NCBI GenBank assembly: GCA_001929475.1
Contig: LXFE01000132.1
Location: forward strand, 1-55,613
Length of the DNA stretch: 55,613 nucleotides
Direction of reading: 5' to 3'
Source of the DNA: Neolecta irregularis DAH-3
Taxonomy: Eukaryota; Ascomycota; Neolectomycetes; Neolectales; Neolectaceae
The number at the start of each line of letters is the position of its first letter. The first letter of the stretch is position 1. This document shows positions 10,398 through 23,253 of this stretch, in pieces. Below the pieces are notes generated by a model. That model was given only the letters and a program-made list of their open reading frames with translations. It was not told the origin of the DNA and ran no database searches. Both the position numbers and the translations under genes were made by a program.

Positions 10398-11669
10398 ATG
10401 TTGTCAACACCGTTTATTCTTTTGCTTGGAATCGTTGCCGCTTCGCCAATGTTAAAGGCTCCGCGTGCTACTGAAGAGAGCCAGAGCACCCAGGTTACTC
10501 AGCTACCCCAATGGACTCAGTCACCGGCGGTTACTCCAACGGCTTATATCGACTATTCCAGTGATGATGAGCACTACGAGAGATATAACATGATCCAAAT
10601 GACTCAGGATCCGGAGGTTACCGCAAAAGAATTTCGCTTTCATTCTGGAAATTCTGATGATTCTGATGATTCTGGAAATTCTGACGATGATCTTGCTCAA
10701 TTCAATAGCCACAAGGCCCGGGCTACAGAGGAATATTCAAAAATAGTCAGAGATTGGATTGCCAACGCTCCCTCATGGCTCAATGACTTCTGGAATGCCA
10801 ATCTAGACGACGATGCCGAGTTTCAAAAGGCCAAGCCTGTAATCGCTACACTTTGGAATACGATTCAGCAGTTTGATTTGCCTTCAAAAAGCTACCACCT
10901 TTTGATGTTCCTCCCTGATGCATACCAAAATCTAGTGCGGCTCGTCGCCAGTTCTCTGCAGGAGGTTGACGTCTGGTTTTCCAACAACGAAGTCCATGAT
11001 CTTTTAACTGAATTCGTCCGTATCGGACGACATTTTAATGACGGAAATTTCAATCTAGCTCTTCTTGATCATTGTTTTGCCCACGCATTGGCTAAATCAA
11101 AAGATCAAAATCAAAATCAATATCAAGATCCAATGAAATTTCGCCTTCATTCTGGAAATTCTGATGATTCTGGAAATTCTGACGATGATCTTGCTAAATT
11201 CACTAATGAAGAGCTCGAAATCGTGGGCAAGGCCATAGAAAATTGGCAAATATCATCGAATTCGAATCTCGCTCAGCCTGAAAAACTCATGTCTGGAATC
11301 ATCAAATTATGGAAGATGATGGCTAGTATTGATATCCTTGCAGAAATTAATTCTGATGGTAAATACTATGATGGGTACTTTGTCCAATACTCTGATGACT
11401 ACTATGGACTCTTGCGCATTTTCATGCGTTGTGGAAAACAAATGGGGCTTGAGATGAGCTACTATCATGCTGAAGAATTTTTCGAAAGATACCACGATGC
11501 AACTAATCAAATGGATCTCATGGATGCCAATCTAGAATACTTTGCGAGCTTCTTCTTCAAAGAATTTGAGGACATTACTCGAGTTCTTCAATTCTTTGGA
11601 AGAGCTGAATCAGATGAATCAAGTACCGAAACTTTGGAAGAGCATGAAACAGATGAATCAAGTATGTAA
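10398..11669 (+). CDS. Secreted acidic protein with two tandem modules, function unknown
   Basis: A single uninterrupted exon of 423 codons in a genome where most genes are split. A clear signal peptide (LSTPFILLLGIVAASPM) precedes a Thr/Gln-rich segment. The protein is built of two related modules. Each starts with a near-identical acidic linker: FRFHSGNSDDSDDSGNSDDDLAQF at about residues 74-97 and FRLHSGNSDDSGNSDDDLAKF at about 249-269. Each continues into about 150 residues of predicted helix rich in Trp, Phe and Leu. PRATEESQ and KARATEEYS repeat similarly. There is no membrane anchor, few cysteines, and a C-terminal SDESSTETLEEHETDESSM repeat. I do not recognise the family. It may be an extracellular or cell-wall protein. 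The start has a TATA-like box about 60 bp upstream. Confidence 0.8.
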   Translation: MLSTPFILLLGIVAASPMLKAPRATEESQSTQVTQLPQWTQSPAVTPTAYIDYSSDDEHYERYNMIQMTQDPEVTAKEFRFHSGNSDDSDDSGNSDDDLAQFNSHKARATEEYSKIVRDWIANAPSWLNDFWNANLDDDAEFQKAKPVIATLWNTIQQFDLPSKSYHLLMFLPDAYQNLVRLVASSLQEVDVWFSNNEVHDLLTEFVRIGRHFNDGNFNLALLDHCFAHALAKSKDQNQNQYQDPMKFRLHSGNSDDSGNSDDDLAKFTNEELEIVGKAIENWQISSNSNLAQPEKLMSGIIKLWKMMASIDILAEINSDGKYYDGYFVQYSDDYYGLLRIFMRCGKQMGLEMSYYHAEEFFERYHDATNQMDLMDANLEYFASFFFKEFEDITRVLQFFGRAESDESSTETLEEHETDESSM

Positions 11670-11908
11670 GGCTGTGTGAGATATATCTTGAGTTGAAGCT
11701 GCATGGCGTACAAGTGTCACAACTGGAGACTCGTCTCCATTCTATCAAAAGCTGTGGCGAACTCGATTGTTACACTTGTAGATACCAATACTTTTTCCCC
11801 AAGAGTTCATCATTGGATTGAAATTTACTATTGATTTGACAGAAAGGAGTCCTGTATCCCGAGGAACCAAATGAAATTCCAATTCAGCTTTTCGCCATCG
11901 CCATGCCG

Positions 11909-12994
11909 TTACACGCCGCCTAAATTTCCAAAATTGAACTGACTTGGTTTATTGTTTGCAACAGCAGAACTCCCTTTGCTAGATTGTGGTATCTTAGCTT
12001 GTGGCTGAGGATATCTTACATTCAATCCCCAAATGTTTCCGCTGATGATTAGCAGAAGCAAATCCCGAATGTACTTGAATTTATCATCATTGACCTGCCC
12101 ATTGAGTCTCAACTTCAATTCGAAAAAGAGCTGGTATATTGCAAAACTAGTCATACTGCTAGACGGCGGGATCTGCCAGCGAGGCATTTGCAAATCATCC
12201 CATATGAACTGAACGCCCGTTTTGGAAGATTGAGTGGGCAAAAGGCTTTGGTATATTGTTAATACATCTTTTTTGTTCAGCAACCAATAGAGCCGTCGAC
12301 ATACCCCACATTTTGGGAAAGAACAGGGAACACAGTTCCATAAACTCTGTCTCGAATATTGGCAGAGGCTTTAGAGTCATACTTTTCAAGAGATATGCAA
12401 AATCGTAGAGCCTTGAGAGATGAGAATTAGTAAATACCTAGACATACGCATGATGTGCAACCCAGCGAACCTCATCAAGAAGGATAAGACCAGAGCTTAT
12501 AAGCAGTTCACCAAACTGCTCTACATCAATACCCCACTCTTCGTGCTTTTGAAAATCGACACCAGACTTTATGAGCGTGTCTGCCTGAGTTTGATGGATC
12601 ATATCAATTCTGAGTTTAGCCAATGTTGCACAATAATACATACTCTCTCGAAAATTTAAAGTTGAACTGCCAAGTCGAGCAATCCTGAGGGACGTTTCCA
12701 TCCTGGTCCGAAAAGGTCAAGCCGAGGCGGACGATTCTGAGGATGTCTGCGTTCACCCGCACCGTCTGGTAGTGATACTCGAGGGTGGACTTGAATGCTC
12801 CGATAGGTCGAGCTACGACGCCAGGATGCTCCATGGACTTGTGGTGTCAGGTTTCTCTAGAAAACAGTGCATACAAGGAAGACTACAGGGAACCAGTCTA
12901 TCAGGTTGCGGATAGTTGCGAGCTCAGTTTCAAGATTCTGCGACCAGACCTCGCGAACAACGGGAGATGTTCCAGCAAGTCGCTTTGGGGCCAT
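11909..12994 (-). CDS. POP2: Ccr4-Not subunit Pop2/Caf1 with altered nuclease active site
   Basis: RNase D-fold subunit of Ccr4-Not, which removes poly(A) tails and bridges Ccr4 to Not1. Exons joined by 32-37 nt introns give REVWSQNLETELATIRNLIDWFP, then LSMEHPGVVARPIGAFKST, YHYQTVRVNADILRIVRLGL, TWQFNFKF, KHEEWGIDVEQFGELLISSG, HHALYDFAYLL, LPIFETEFMELCSLFFPKMWDV and NDDKFNGNIWGLN. The order and spacing are those of Caf1. The first catalytic pair D-x-E (MDTEFPG in most species) reads S-M-E here, and the fourth Asp (AGSDSL) aligns with Ser in PPSSSMTSF. The Asp of HxxxYD is kept. S. cerevisiae Pop2 is similarly degenerate. It is divergent from CLA4, 119 bp between starts. Confidence 0.88.
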
Positions 12995-13113
12995 TTTAAA
13001 GGGAAAAGTAGTGCTGAGGTATATGGAAATGGAGGTTCGTGACAGGCTATCCAGCGCGCCCGCATCTCCAGCGACTCCTATCTGGCCCCCTTTGACCACG
13101 CTCTCTTTATCCT

Positions 13114-15361
<2,248 letters not shown>

Positions 15362-15465
15362 GGACGGGGTCTGGGAGTATTCTGAGCTTGCTAGGCATTG
15401 TTATAACATTTATTTGTGTACATGATGGTAATAGAAGAGATTGACTAGAGGTAGCTGGAGCAGAT

Positions 15466-15505
15466 GGGAGCTAGCCGTCGTGGAGGACAGCTAGCCGTCG
15501 TGGAG
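15466..15505. repeat. Short direct duplication
   Basis: AGCTAGCCGTCGTGGAG occurs twice, 20 bp apart, across the stop region of the exchanger gene (stop at 15491-15493). It appears to be a small local duplication at the 3' end. Confidence 0.75.
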
Positions 15506-17262
15506 AAGGACCGGCTTGAGGACGTGGGTGTCAAACTCTACGAACCAGCGGGCGCGGTGGTCGTCGTCGGCAGGAAGGGCGGGAGGCAGGCGGAGCGGGG
15601 CGGGCGGGAGATCCGAGTCCGAGTCGGAGGGCGAGTCTGGGTCCGAGGACGGGGCCGGGTGGACGATGCCGCGGGACAGGTCGATGCCGCGGGGGCTGTC
15701 CTCGTCGTCGACGACCTCGACGCCGGTGCGGATGCCGACGATGTCGAGCATGCGGGCGGTGGTGCCGCCAAAGACGATGACGGAGAGGACGACGACGACG
15801 AGGACGGTCGCGCGCAGGGTGCTTGCGTGCGGGCCCTGGATGCCCGCGGACAGCGCCACGCCGACGGCGCCGCGCAGGCCGGCCCAGAAGAGCATGATCT
15901 GGTAGGACTGCGGCAGGCGGTCGCGGCGCGCGAGGCGGTTGAGCAGGCGGGCGAGCGGGAACACGGCGGCATAGCGGGCGGCGACGACGGCGGCCACGGC
16001 CACGACGGTGAACAGCGGGCGGTACACAAAGTCGACCTGCGTGAACAGCGAGATGCCCAGGTAGATGAACACAAAGTTCTCCGACAGCCGCGCGAGCACC
16101 TGCAGCAGGCGGCGCACGGTGTGCTGCGCGCGGCGCGACATGTTGAGGTACGCATAGTGCTTCATCGTGATGCCGCAGAACAGCAGCGACACGATGCCTG
16201 GGTCAGCCAGCGCCTGTCTGTCTGGGGGGGGTACCCGACATGTGGCAGCCGTTGGAGAAAAAGTACGCCGCATACGCCAGCAGCACGACCAGACACGACT
16301 CGAGCTGCGGGTGCCGCCGCAGCTGCGTGTGCTTGAGCAGCAGCGCTGTGCCGATGCCCGCCGCGCAGCCGATCACCAGCGATCCGCAAAAGTTGAGCAC
16401 AAACACGCCCGCGCCCTCGACCGCACTCAGCGCATGCATCTGCGTGCCGTGGTACTGCTGCACCGTCCCGCCGTCAGCCCCAGCCGCCGGCAGCGCTCTA
16501 CGTACTCAAACATCACGATCGACACCGCGTCGTTCAGCAGCGACTCGCCAAAGATGATCGAGTACAGCTGCGGGTCCACCTGCCGCCAGTCAGCCCGCCC
16601 CCGCCCTGCTCGGAGAAGAAGAAGCCGCCTGCCTTGCACTGCGTAAAGATCGACAGCACCGTCACCGGGTCCGTCGCGCTCAAAGTCGCCCCCACGGACA
16701 TCGCGTCCAGGAACGACATCCGCACAGCCTCCAGCCCCGTCAGGCTCCACGCGTACACAATCGCCCCTATCACTATCGCAGAGATAAACGTCCCCAGCAG
16801 CGCAAACGTCAGGATCGTCCCGATGTTGCGGAAGAACAGCGCCTCCCCGTCAGCGGTGCCGTGCTGCACGTACCTGCCGCAGCTCAAACCCAGAATTCAG
16901 AATAATAGGCGGCAGCAGCAAATTGAAAAAGTACGAGTAGTGGAACGACACTTTCTCCTGGATCCGCAGCCCCGGCGACACCCGGATAATCAGCCCCACG
17001 ACCATGCCTGCCGTCAGCTCCCGCCCCCATCGCGCGCCCCGCACCCGCAAAGATAGACACCACGCTTTCGTGCACCGCCCGTATCTTGCGCCGCTGCAGG
17101 TAGTAGCTCGAGAATAGCGCAACAATAAGCAGTGCTACAAGAATGAAGAGCGCCCACGACGAATACAGCTCCTCAGTCACAGGATCAGACGGATCCTCAA
17201 TGTCGATCTCCGTTCCTAATGTGAGAAACGCACTGGGAACAGTCCATACTCTTGAATGGCAT
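15491..17262 (-). CDS. NHX1: NHX-type endosomal/vacuolar Na+(K+)/H+ exchanger
   Basis: Twelve-helix CPA1 antiporter that acidifies/alkalinises late endosomes and vacuole and handles Na+ tolerance. Seen after splicing: SSWALFILVALLIVALFSSYYLQRRKIRAVHES, GMVVGLIIRVSPG, amiloride-site-like FFNLLLPPIILNSGFELRQ, SVGATLSATDPVTVLSIFTQCK, VDPQLYSIIFGESLLNDAVSIVMFEY, LLKHTQLRRHPQLE, MSG/IVSLLFCGITMKHYAYLNMSRRAQ, ENFVFIYLGISLF, and FWAGLRGAVGVALSAGIQGP. The introns are 31-53 nt; the one at 16580-16632 is GC-AG. The tail is acidic and Ser/Asp-rich. The body of the gene is strongly GC-rich compared with its neighbours. The N-terminus is uncertain: I chose MPFK at 17260-17262 because a 34-nt intron (gtatgg...attag) links it in frame to RTEIDIEDP. 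No clear signal peptide is seen, though a hydrophobic stretch lies upstream. Confidence 0.88.
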
Positions 17263-17598
17263 GCTGTTGATCGGTGGGGTGCAGACCCTGAATCGTTGTA
17301 GAACGGTTCCACGTGACTTGTCTTGGTCCCATGCATCCGACACGCCGACACCGTGCATCACTACATGTCTATTCAAAATGACCCCTGGGCAAGACGGTAC
17401 ATCTCCCAGTATCAGTCCTAACCCAAGAAACGCATGGAGAACAAAACATTTATTCTCACCAGCATCGAGATTTAAAAGCGCGCTCCCGGGATTCGGAATC
17501 GCCTCTGGCCTATTTGCTATATACTGTCTCGTTGAATTCGTATCGTCGTATCGCAACCACGAGTGAATTAAAGTAGAGCCAAGATAGATGTAGTCTTA

Positions 17599-18681
17599 TT
17601 ATATACTCTGCAACAACGCTTGTCTTTCACTTCGCGACGATATACTGCTCAAGTTGATCGCTCGAATTAATAGATCTGCTCTATACCTCCCATCTTGCTC
17701 GTCGTCACACCCGTCAGCCTTCTTCGCAATAAGATAAACGCCAGCAAACGTCGATAAACATCCTCCAATAAATAATTCCTTTTGATAGACATCGACCCTA
17801 GAAAACTCGTCGTATAGAATCCCGGAACCGACAATCACGCTCAGCGTGAACAGCACAAACTGGGTAGGCACAACAACCTGCTAATCAGCTACATCCCAAT
17901 ACACCTACCGTAGATTCGAACCGCGACAGTGCCCTGTTGAGAAACTTTACCTGAATCACCGCAGTAACAACCATCACCATCATCAAAACATAACTTATCC
18001 GATACGTAAACAGTAGATATGTTTGGCTTGAAAGCAGACAGGATAGCCCTTTGGTGGACAACACAGTAAACTGGCCAAAGATGGCTACAGTCCCCAAATC
18101 GAATAGCATATTCCGGTTCCCAACAAGACCAGACAACACTGCAAGAACCACACCGAAAAACAGCATAATCAAGGCGTATATAACGAACCCAGGAGACCGC
18201 AGTGCGGCAACAAGTTCATCTGGTCCAACCTGTCGTCAACATACGAAAAATGAACACTTGCCATTCGCTCCTCCCCACTGGACAGTACAATGACTACTGC
18301 ACCCAGACACGCAATTCCAACGCCAAACACCTGACGCGCTGAAATCGATTCATCCAATACTACAGGCGCAAATACCACGTTTGCAATCAACCCTGCAATA
18401 CCCAAAGGAGCCACTATCGACGCCTTTGTAAATCCGTATGCAACAAAGTTGCCCTACCGTCAATAACCACCCAACCACAAGAATACAATCTCGCCAATCA
18501 GCATAAGCAGAAATGCAAACCACCACGACATGGAAATATAGTACTGCCGACTAGATGCAAGATGAGACCGCCGCTGCAGCGTCAACGACAACGAGATGAC
18601 GATGTTTGACACAACGGCGATAAATATTCCGAGTAGAGTAAAGACAGATTGGTCCGCGCCCGTATCGGCCACGCGGTTCAT
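17599..18681 (-). CDS. NIPA-type (DUF803) magnesium/EamA-like transporter
   Basis: Multi-pass membrane protein of the NIPA/DUF803 family, several members of which transport Mg2+. Seen: FTLLGIFIAVVSNIVISLSL, WWFAFLLMLIGEIGNFVAYG, the family core ASIVAPLGIAGLIANVVFAP, VFGVGIACLGAVVIVLSS, ALIMLFFGVVLAVLSGLVG, and a C-terminal TQFVLFTLSVIVGSGILYDEF with KELFIGGCLSTFAGVYLIAKK. About nine hydrophobic helices are visible. Introns: one of 33 nt restores GEI-GNFVAYG, and one of 31 nt lies before VVVPTQFV. The middle one ends at 18230 and is either a 26-nt GT-AG intron or a 32-nt GC-AG intron with a perfect GCAAGT donor (18230-18261); both keep frame. The start is the first ATG (18679-18681) before the first helix. 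Confidence 0.8.
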
Positions 18682-18778
18682 CGTCTTCAATGGCAATTGT
18701 TGGGGTAGCCCATTAGCTTCTCTTTCCCAGTTTCCCAATTTAAAGGCGCCCACGTGGATGAGATCACAGTACCCATAT

Positions 18779-18893
18779 GATTTAGAGATCACCCAGTCTT
18801 AGGATTTAGAGATCACCCAGCTTATGATTTAGAGATCACCCAGCTTATGATTTAGAGATCACCCAGTCTTATGATTTAGACCCATGTCTTAAA
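18779..18893. repeat. Tandem repeat, about five units of 23-24 bp
   Basis: GATTTAGAGATCACCCAGTC or ...CAGCTTAT repeats head-to-tail four times, plus a decayed fifth unit, directly between the 5' side of the NIPA gene and the stop codon of RPT2. Units have no unique spacers, so this is a minisatellite, not CRISPR. It may lie in the RPT2 3' UTR. Confidence 0.9.
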
Positions 18894-20397
18894 CTATAGA
18901 TATAGACCCTCTGGACTTGCTTCTTGCTTAGTCTTCAACACACGGTCTCGCGCCTTCCGAAAGTCATCTGCTGTCACTTTCATCCGTCGTTCCCGCAACG
19001 CCATCATTCCTGCTTCGGTACACATACTCTTAATGTCTGCACCAGAGAGTTCGTCTTTCGAAGCAATGAATTCTTCAGTGTCGACGTCGTCGCTCAACGA
19101 CATCTTGGCTGTGTGTATTGTAAAGATCTTGCGCTTTGTGTGCTCTAATCGTCAGCAATCATCCTTCAGGTCCCCTACGATCTGGATTCTCGAATAGGAT
19201 CTTCCGGTCAATCCGTCCAGGCCGTATAAGAGCTGGGTCAAGGTCGGATATACGATTGGTAGCCATAATGACCTTGACATCCCCTCTTGTATCAAATCCA
19301 TCAAGCTGGTTGAGTAATTCCAAAAGCGTTCTTTGGATTTCCCGCTCAGCACCTGACGACGAATCGTAACGTTTACTACCAATAGCATCAATCTCGTCAA
19401 TGAATACAATGCTAGGTGCATGTTCTTCAGCAACACCTAAAGTCAATTCATAGCTCCCATAAATAGCATACGAAATAATTCTCGAACAAGTTTTGGCCCG
19501 TCACCAAGGTACTTTTGGATCAACTCTGACCCAACAACCCGTAGAAATGTGGCGCTCGTCTGATTTGCAACTGCTTTAGCGAGCAACGTCTTTCCAGTTC
19601 CAGGTGCTCCATAGAGAATGACTCCCTTGGGAGGCCGAATGCCCATCTCTTCGTACAATTCGGGATGCGTCAATGGTAATTCCACAGATTCTTTGATTTC
19701 TTGAATTTGCGCTTCAAGACCTCCGATATCGGCATATGATTCTGTCGGCGCTTTCTCAAGTTTCATGACTGAAACCATTGGATCCACGTCGTCGTTCAAT
19801 ACACCAACCACCGAGATTGACTGGGCAGTCAGTAACTGGAGTAAACGTTACAACCTTGTGATGCAAAAGCACGGAACATCCAGGTTCGAGAAGGTCCTTG
19901 TCGACAAATGACATTATCCCAACATAATACTCGGGTCCATTCGTAGAAGACACAATGGCATGGTCGTCATCGATAATCTCTTCCAAAGTTCCAACTCCCA
20001 TAGGCGAACCACGGAGCTTGTCAACTCTAGATTGTTCCTGCTGTGTCTTCTCGTCCTGAGGCTTCAGCCGTTCTTGATTTTGCACGAATTCTTCCTCCAG
20101 CAACAGATAATCTTTGATTCGCTCCAGTTTGAGTAGCTTGAGTTTACACCGAGTGTTTGGGTACACTGCAGGGAGTTTGTTCGATGCGTCGGGGCCACGA
20201 CGTTTCTTTTTCCCTGCTCTCGGTGGTATAGGTGGTTCAAACTTGTGTTTCTCCTTCTTCAGCGGCGGGTGTTAGCACAAGACGATAGTAGGCGGTACCT
20301 TGTCCTGCTTTTCCTTGCTATCCTTGGAATGACCCTGACCAGACTGTGTATTCCCCTTTGCTAGTCAGTATACCGAGAGAAAGTCGTAGCATGCCAT
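18894..20397 (-). CDS. RPT2: 26S proteasome regulatory ATPase Rpt2
   Basis: AAA+ ATPase of the 19S base that unfolds substrates and gates the 20S pore. Seen: [53 protein letters not shown], Walker A GAPGTGKT, Walker [33 protein letters not shown], and the C-terminal HbYX-type tail GLYL that opens the 20S gate. Six introns, mostly 34-42 nt. The N-terminus [19 protein letters not shown] fits the N-myristoylated MG start of Rpt2, but the only usable ATG (20395-20397) is separated from the GGG codon by 39 nt. This must be spliced as a GC-AG intron (20356-20394) starting right after the ATG; this start is less certain than the rest. The minisatellite abuts its stop. Confidence 0.95.
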
Positions 20398-20835
20398 TAG
20401 TGTTTTGTCGAGATCGTGGGTGGATCAAATTCGTAAATACGTCAGCAAATGAAATGATGGCACGTGACTGTATCCTGCGACAAGGGCTCAAAGTCTTTCT
20501 TTCAGCGATATTGTCCTGTTCCGTGGATATAGTTTATTGCCGAATTGGCGATTCATTCTTTATTTCAATCGCAGACTTTCTACCTGTCTAGAGGGATAAA
20601 AACTTGGCAAGCTCAAGGCTGATTTCGACCGAGTCTATATCCTCTCACTAATATGTGACCTTTATCTATTATGTCTTCTAAACCCAAACCAGCGGAGAAA
20701 AAGGGGTGAAATTTCGACATTCCTCTGCTCCGCCGGAATGTACAGACCGGCCCGTGTTCCGCCAAAGAACTCTGCGCCTTTCACTTTGGAAACCACACTC
20801 TTTCTACTCACCCATTAGTCATTCTTTCAGCAACG
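20398..20835. other. 438-bp divergent intergenic region with a 12-codon uORF
   Basis: It lies between the starts of RPT2 (-) and the aspartic protease (+). No gene is supported. A tiny ORF at 20671-20709 (MSSKPKPAEKKG) lies about 127 bp before the protease ATG and could be a uORF if the transcript starts upstream of it. No TATA box was clear. Confidence 0.4.
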
Positions 20836-22906
20836 ATGAAGTTACTCCTTCTCGTCTCGACACTCGCTTTACCTGCTCTTATATTCGGCCGCGGACTCGG
20901 ACACTTTGAAACTATCCAACTCAAGCGCGATCACTTGCCTAGCCGATTGGTCAAAAGGGGAGATACCACCATCCCTCTCTTGCCAAATGCTTTTGCACGC
21001 ACGATCACTATGGAAGTATCTGTTGGTAGCAATTCCAACAGTACAATGGGCACGACCGGGGCTCAGAGCATTCGTGTTATCGTGGATACCGGCTCATCTG
21101 AACTCTGGTTCCCGATATCGAATACCCAAGGCTGTACTGAACATCCCACGTTGTGTGAGCTCTTTGGAACATATCAATCGTCATTATCAGCAACATTTCG
21201 ATTCAAAAATGATTTCTTCCAGATTTCATACCTTGATGGTACCTCCTCAAGTGGGATTTATTTCACCGATCGTTTTTCATTGGGAGGGTTTACGTTGGCC
21301 AATCAAACCATGGGGGAAGCCAATGATACGACCATTCTCCCCGGAATTATAGGCTTCGGTTATCCCCCTCCCGATACCCCAGATAATCAGGCTCGAGGTT
21401 TGGTTTATCCGAGATTTCTCCAGCAACTCGTTTCTCAAGGTTCAATCAACGCTGCAGCGTTCAGTATCAATATTAATAATATCGACGCTAGCCAGGGCAC
21501 ATTGCTCATCGGCGCTATCGATACAACGCAATACGTTGGACCACTTCACGCTGTTCCGATCCAGAAATCAAGTGATGGGACCTTTGACTCCTACAACGTT
21601 TTGCTCAGTGCCTTTGTGATCGCCGATCAGAATGGCAATGAGCAAGTCTTTAATGCTAACAATGCCCTCGGACATATCGATAGTGGCTCGGAGGACGGAG
21701 AGCTTCCGTTAGATGTTTTCACTGCTCTTGTTGCAGTTACCAATGCTGTTCCACACCCGGATTTGGGTCTCTACCTTGTGGACTGTTCGCTTCAAAGTTG
21801 TAAAAATCTAAAAATCCTGATCTCGTTTGGATCCCTCACCAATTTCACGGTTGAGGCTGCCAACATGATCTCGCCTGCATTTGATTCAAGTGGCAATCGT
21901 ATCATGAATCCCGATGGTTCCCAAGCCTGTACCATTCCATTCTCGCAGCCCTCCGACCCAGGTGGCCCATTATTCATCGGTCAGGGATTACTCCGTCCAG
22001 CTTACATCGTTTTTGATCAAAGTAACAATCAAATCGCGTTCTCACAATCAATTATTGCTCAAACCAGTCATGCAAAGCGCCAAAATTCTGGAATCATTGT
22101 TATTCCAAGTGGTGGAGTTTTAACCATTCCTGGAGGGGTTGCTATATATGATCCATCAGCTCAAGACGGTAGCGCTGTCATTCCAACTGTCGCTCCCACG
22201 GCTAGTGTCACGGTTCTGCCTCTGTCCTCAACCGCGTCGGCCGTGACGTCGGCCCAGACGTCGGTCGCTACCTCAACCTCTCGATCTACAGACTCCTCGG
22301 GTCAGATTTTCAATGTGCTGTATTCTAATACCATTATCATAAACGATCCAATTCTTCAACCAGTCGTTGTAACGGGAGCTAATGGACAACTTACTACTAC
22401 GTACTCTTCACTTCCGCAAATCCAGACCATTGGATCTACAGTTGTAAGAACAGAGCCGTGTCATTGTCAAGCAGTCGCAACTCCGGCAAACGGCATTGTT
22501 ATTAACGCTTTGGTATGAAATCTTGTTTTCTAAAGTATTCTGACACCACTAGAACGGTCAAGGCGCACAACCTCAGGCTGCTGCTCAGGCTCAGGCAACC
22601 GCTGGAGCATCTGCAAACTCGAACAACTCGGGACAGGGCTCCTCATCTGCCGCTGCGTCTTCAGGCTCTTCTAATTCCCTTGCCTCAAGTTCAGGAAATG
22701 GTGCGGCTCAAGCGAATGCCGGCACGGGATCTGTTGCCGCTGCTGTGGCTAATTCTAATTCAATTGCTAATGCTAATGTAAACACTAATTCTAATGTCAA
22801 GTCTAACACGACCGCCAGCACCATCTTTAAGGGCGAAGGCAAACGTGCTTCTCTAAGCAATTACGTTGGCCCTGTAGTTTTCGTGTCATTGGGATTGTTG
22901 TTGTAA
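20836..22906 (+). CDS. GPI-anchored pepsin-type aspartic protease (yapsin-like)
   Basis: Family A1 secreted aspartic endopeptidase. Signal peptide MKLLLLVSTLALPALIFG, then a propeptide ending in SRLVKRGDT (Kex2-type KR site). First catalytic site VIVDTGSSELWFP at about residue 90, and second site GHIDSGSEDGELP. Flap tyrosine region, NFTVEAANMISPAFDSS and PLFIGQGLLRPAYIVFDQ lie in the usual order. After the catalytic domain comes a long Ser/Thr/Ala/Asn-rich stalk, continued in a second exon after a 40-nt intron (22513-22552). It ends ANVNTNSNVKSNTTA...SLSNYVGPVVFVSLGLLL, a typical GPI signal. It is likely at the plasma membrane or wall, processing wall proteins. Stop at 22904-22906. It is followed by another GPI protein in the same orientation. 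Confidence 0.9.
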
Positions 22907-23253
22907 ATATGTTCTTACTGGATATCTTTGTACAGTCGAGCTTATGCCAGTTTATTTCACCTATAGTTGTCCTGCTAAGGTATGTGCCGTAAACTGCCGT
23001 TCTACCCCGATGGATGGATTCTACCATGGTCTAGCCTTTGTGATTGCGGGCCCGGCCGTGTAGAGGCGTTACATTCCAGGGACGACTCCTCGCGTTACTC
23101 GAGGTTTGATCTATAAACACATGCAATACTACGAAACCTCCGAATACCTCACCAACCACCCTCCGATTATGACCACGCTCTCTTAGTCTCTCTCTCAATA
23201 CAACCTGACCTTCTTTGAGAACACTCGCTCTTTCGAACACGCTCCTTTATGCA
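22907..23253. other. 347-bp intergenic region
   Basis: Between the protease and the next GPI protein. It must hold the 3' end of the first and the promoter of the second. I see no further ORF or RNA gene. Confidence 0.4.

Noticed and set aside
15464-16336. 290-codon plus-strand ORF and several 100-200 codon ORFs at 15.4-17.1 kb
   Set aside because: Antisense shadows in the GC-rich exchanger gene, where stops are scarce; composition is Arg/Ala/Asp-rich without domains, while the minus strand gives a full NHX protein.
18779-18893. Regular repeats considered as a CRISPR array
   Set aside because: Units are directly adjacent with no unique spacers, and the genome is eukaryotic.
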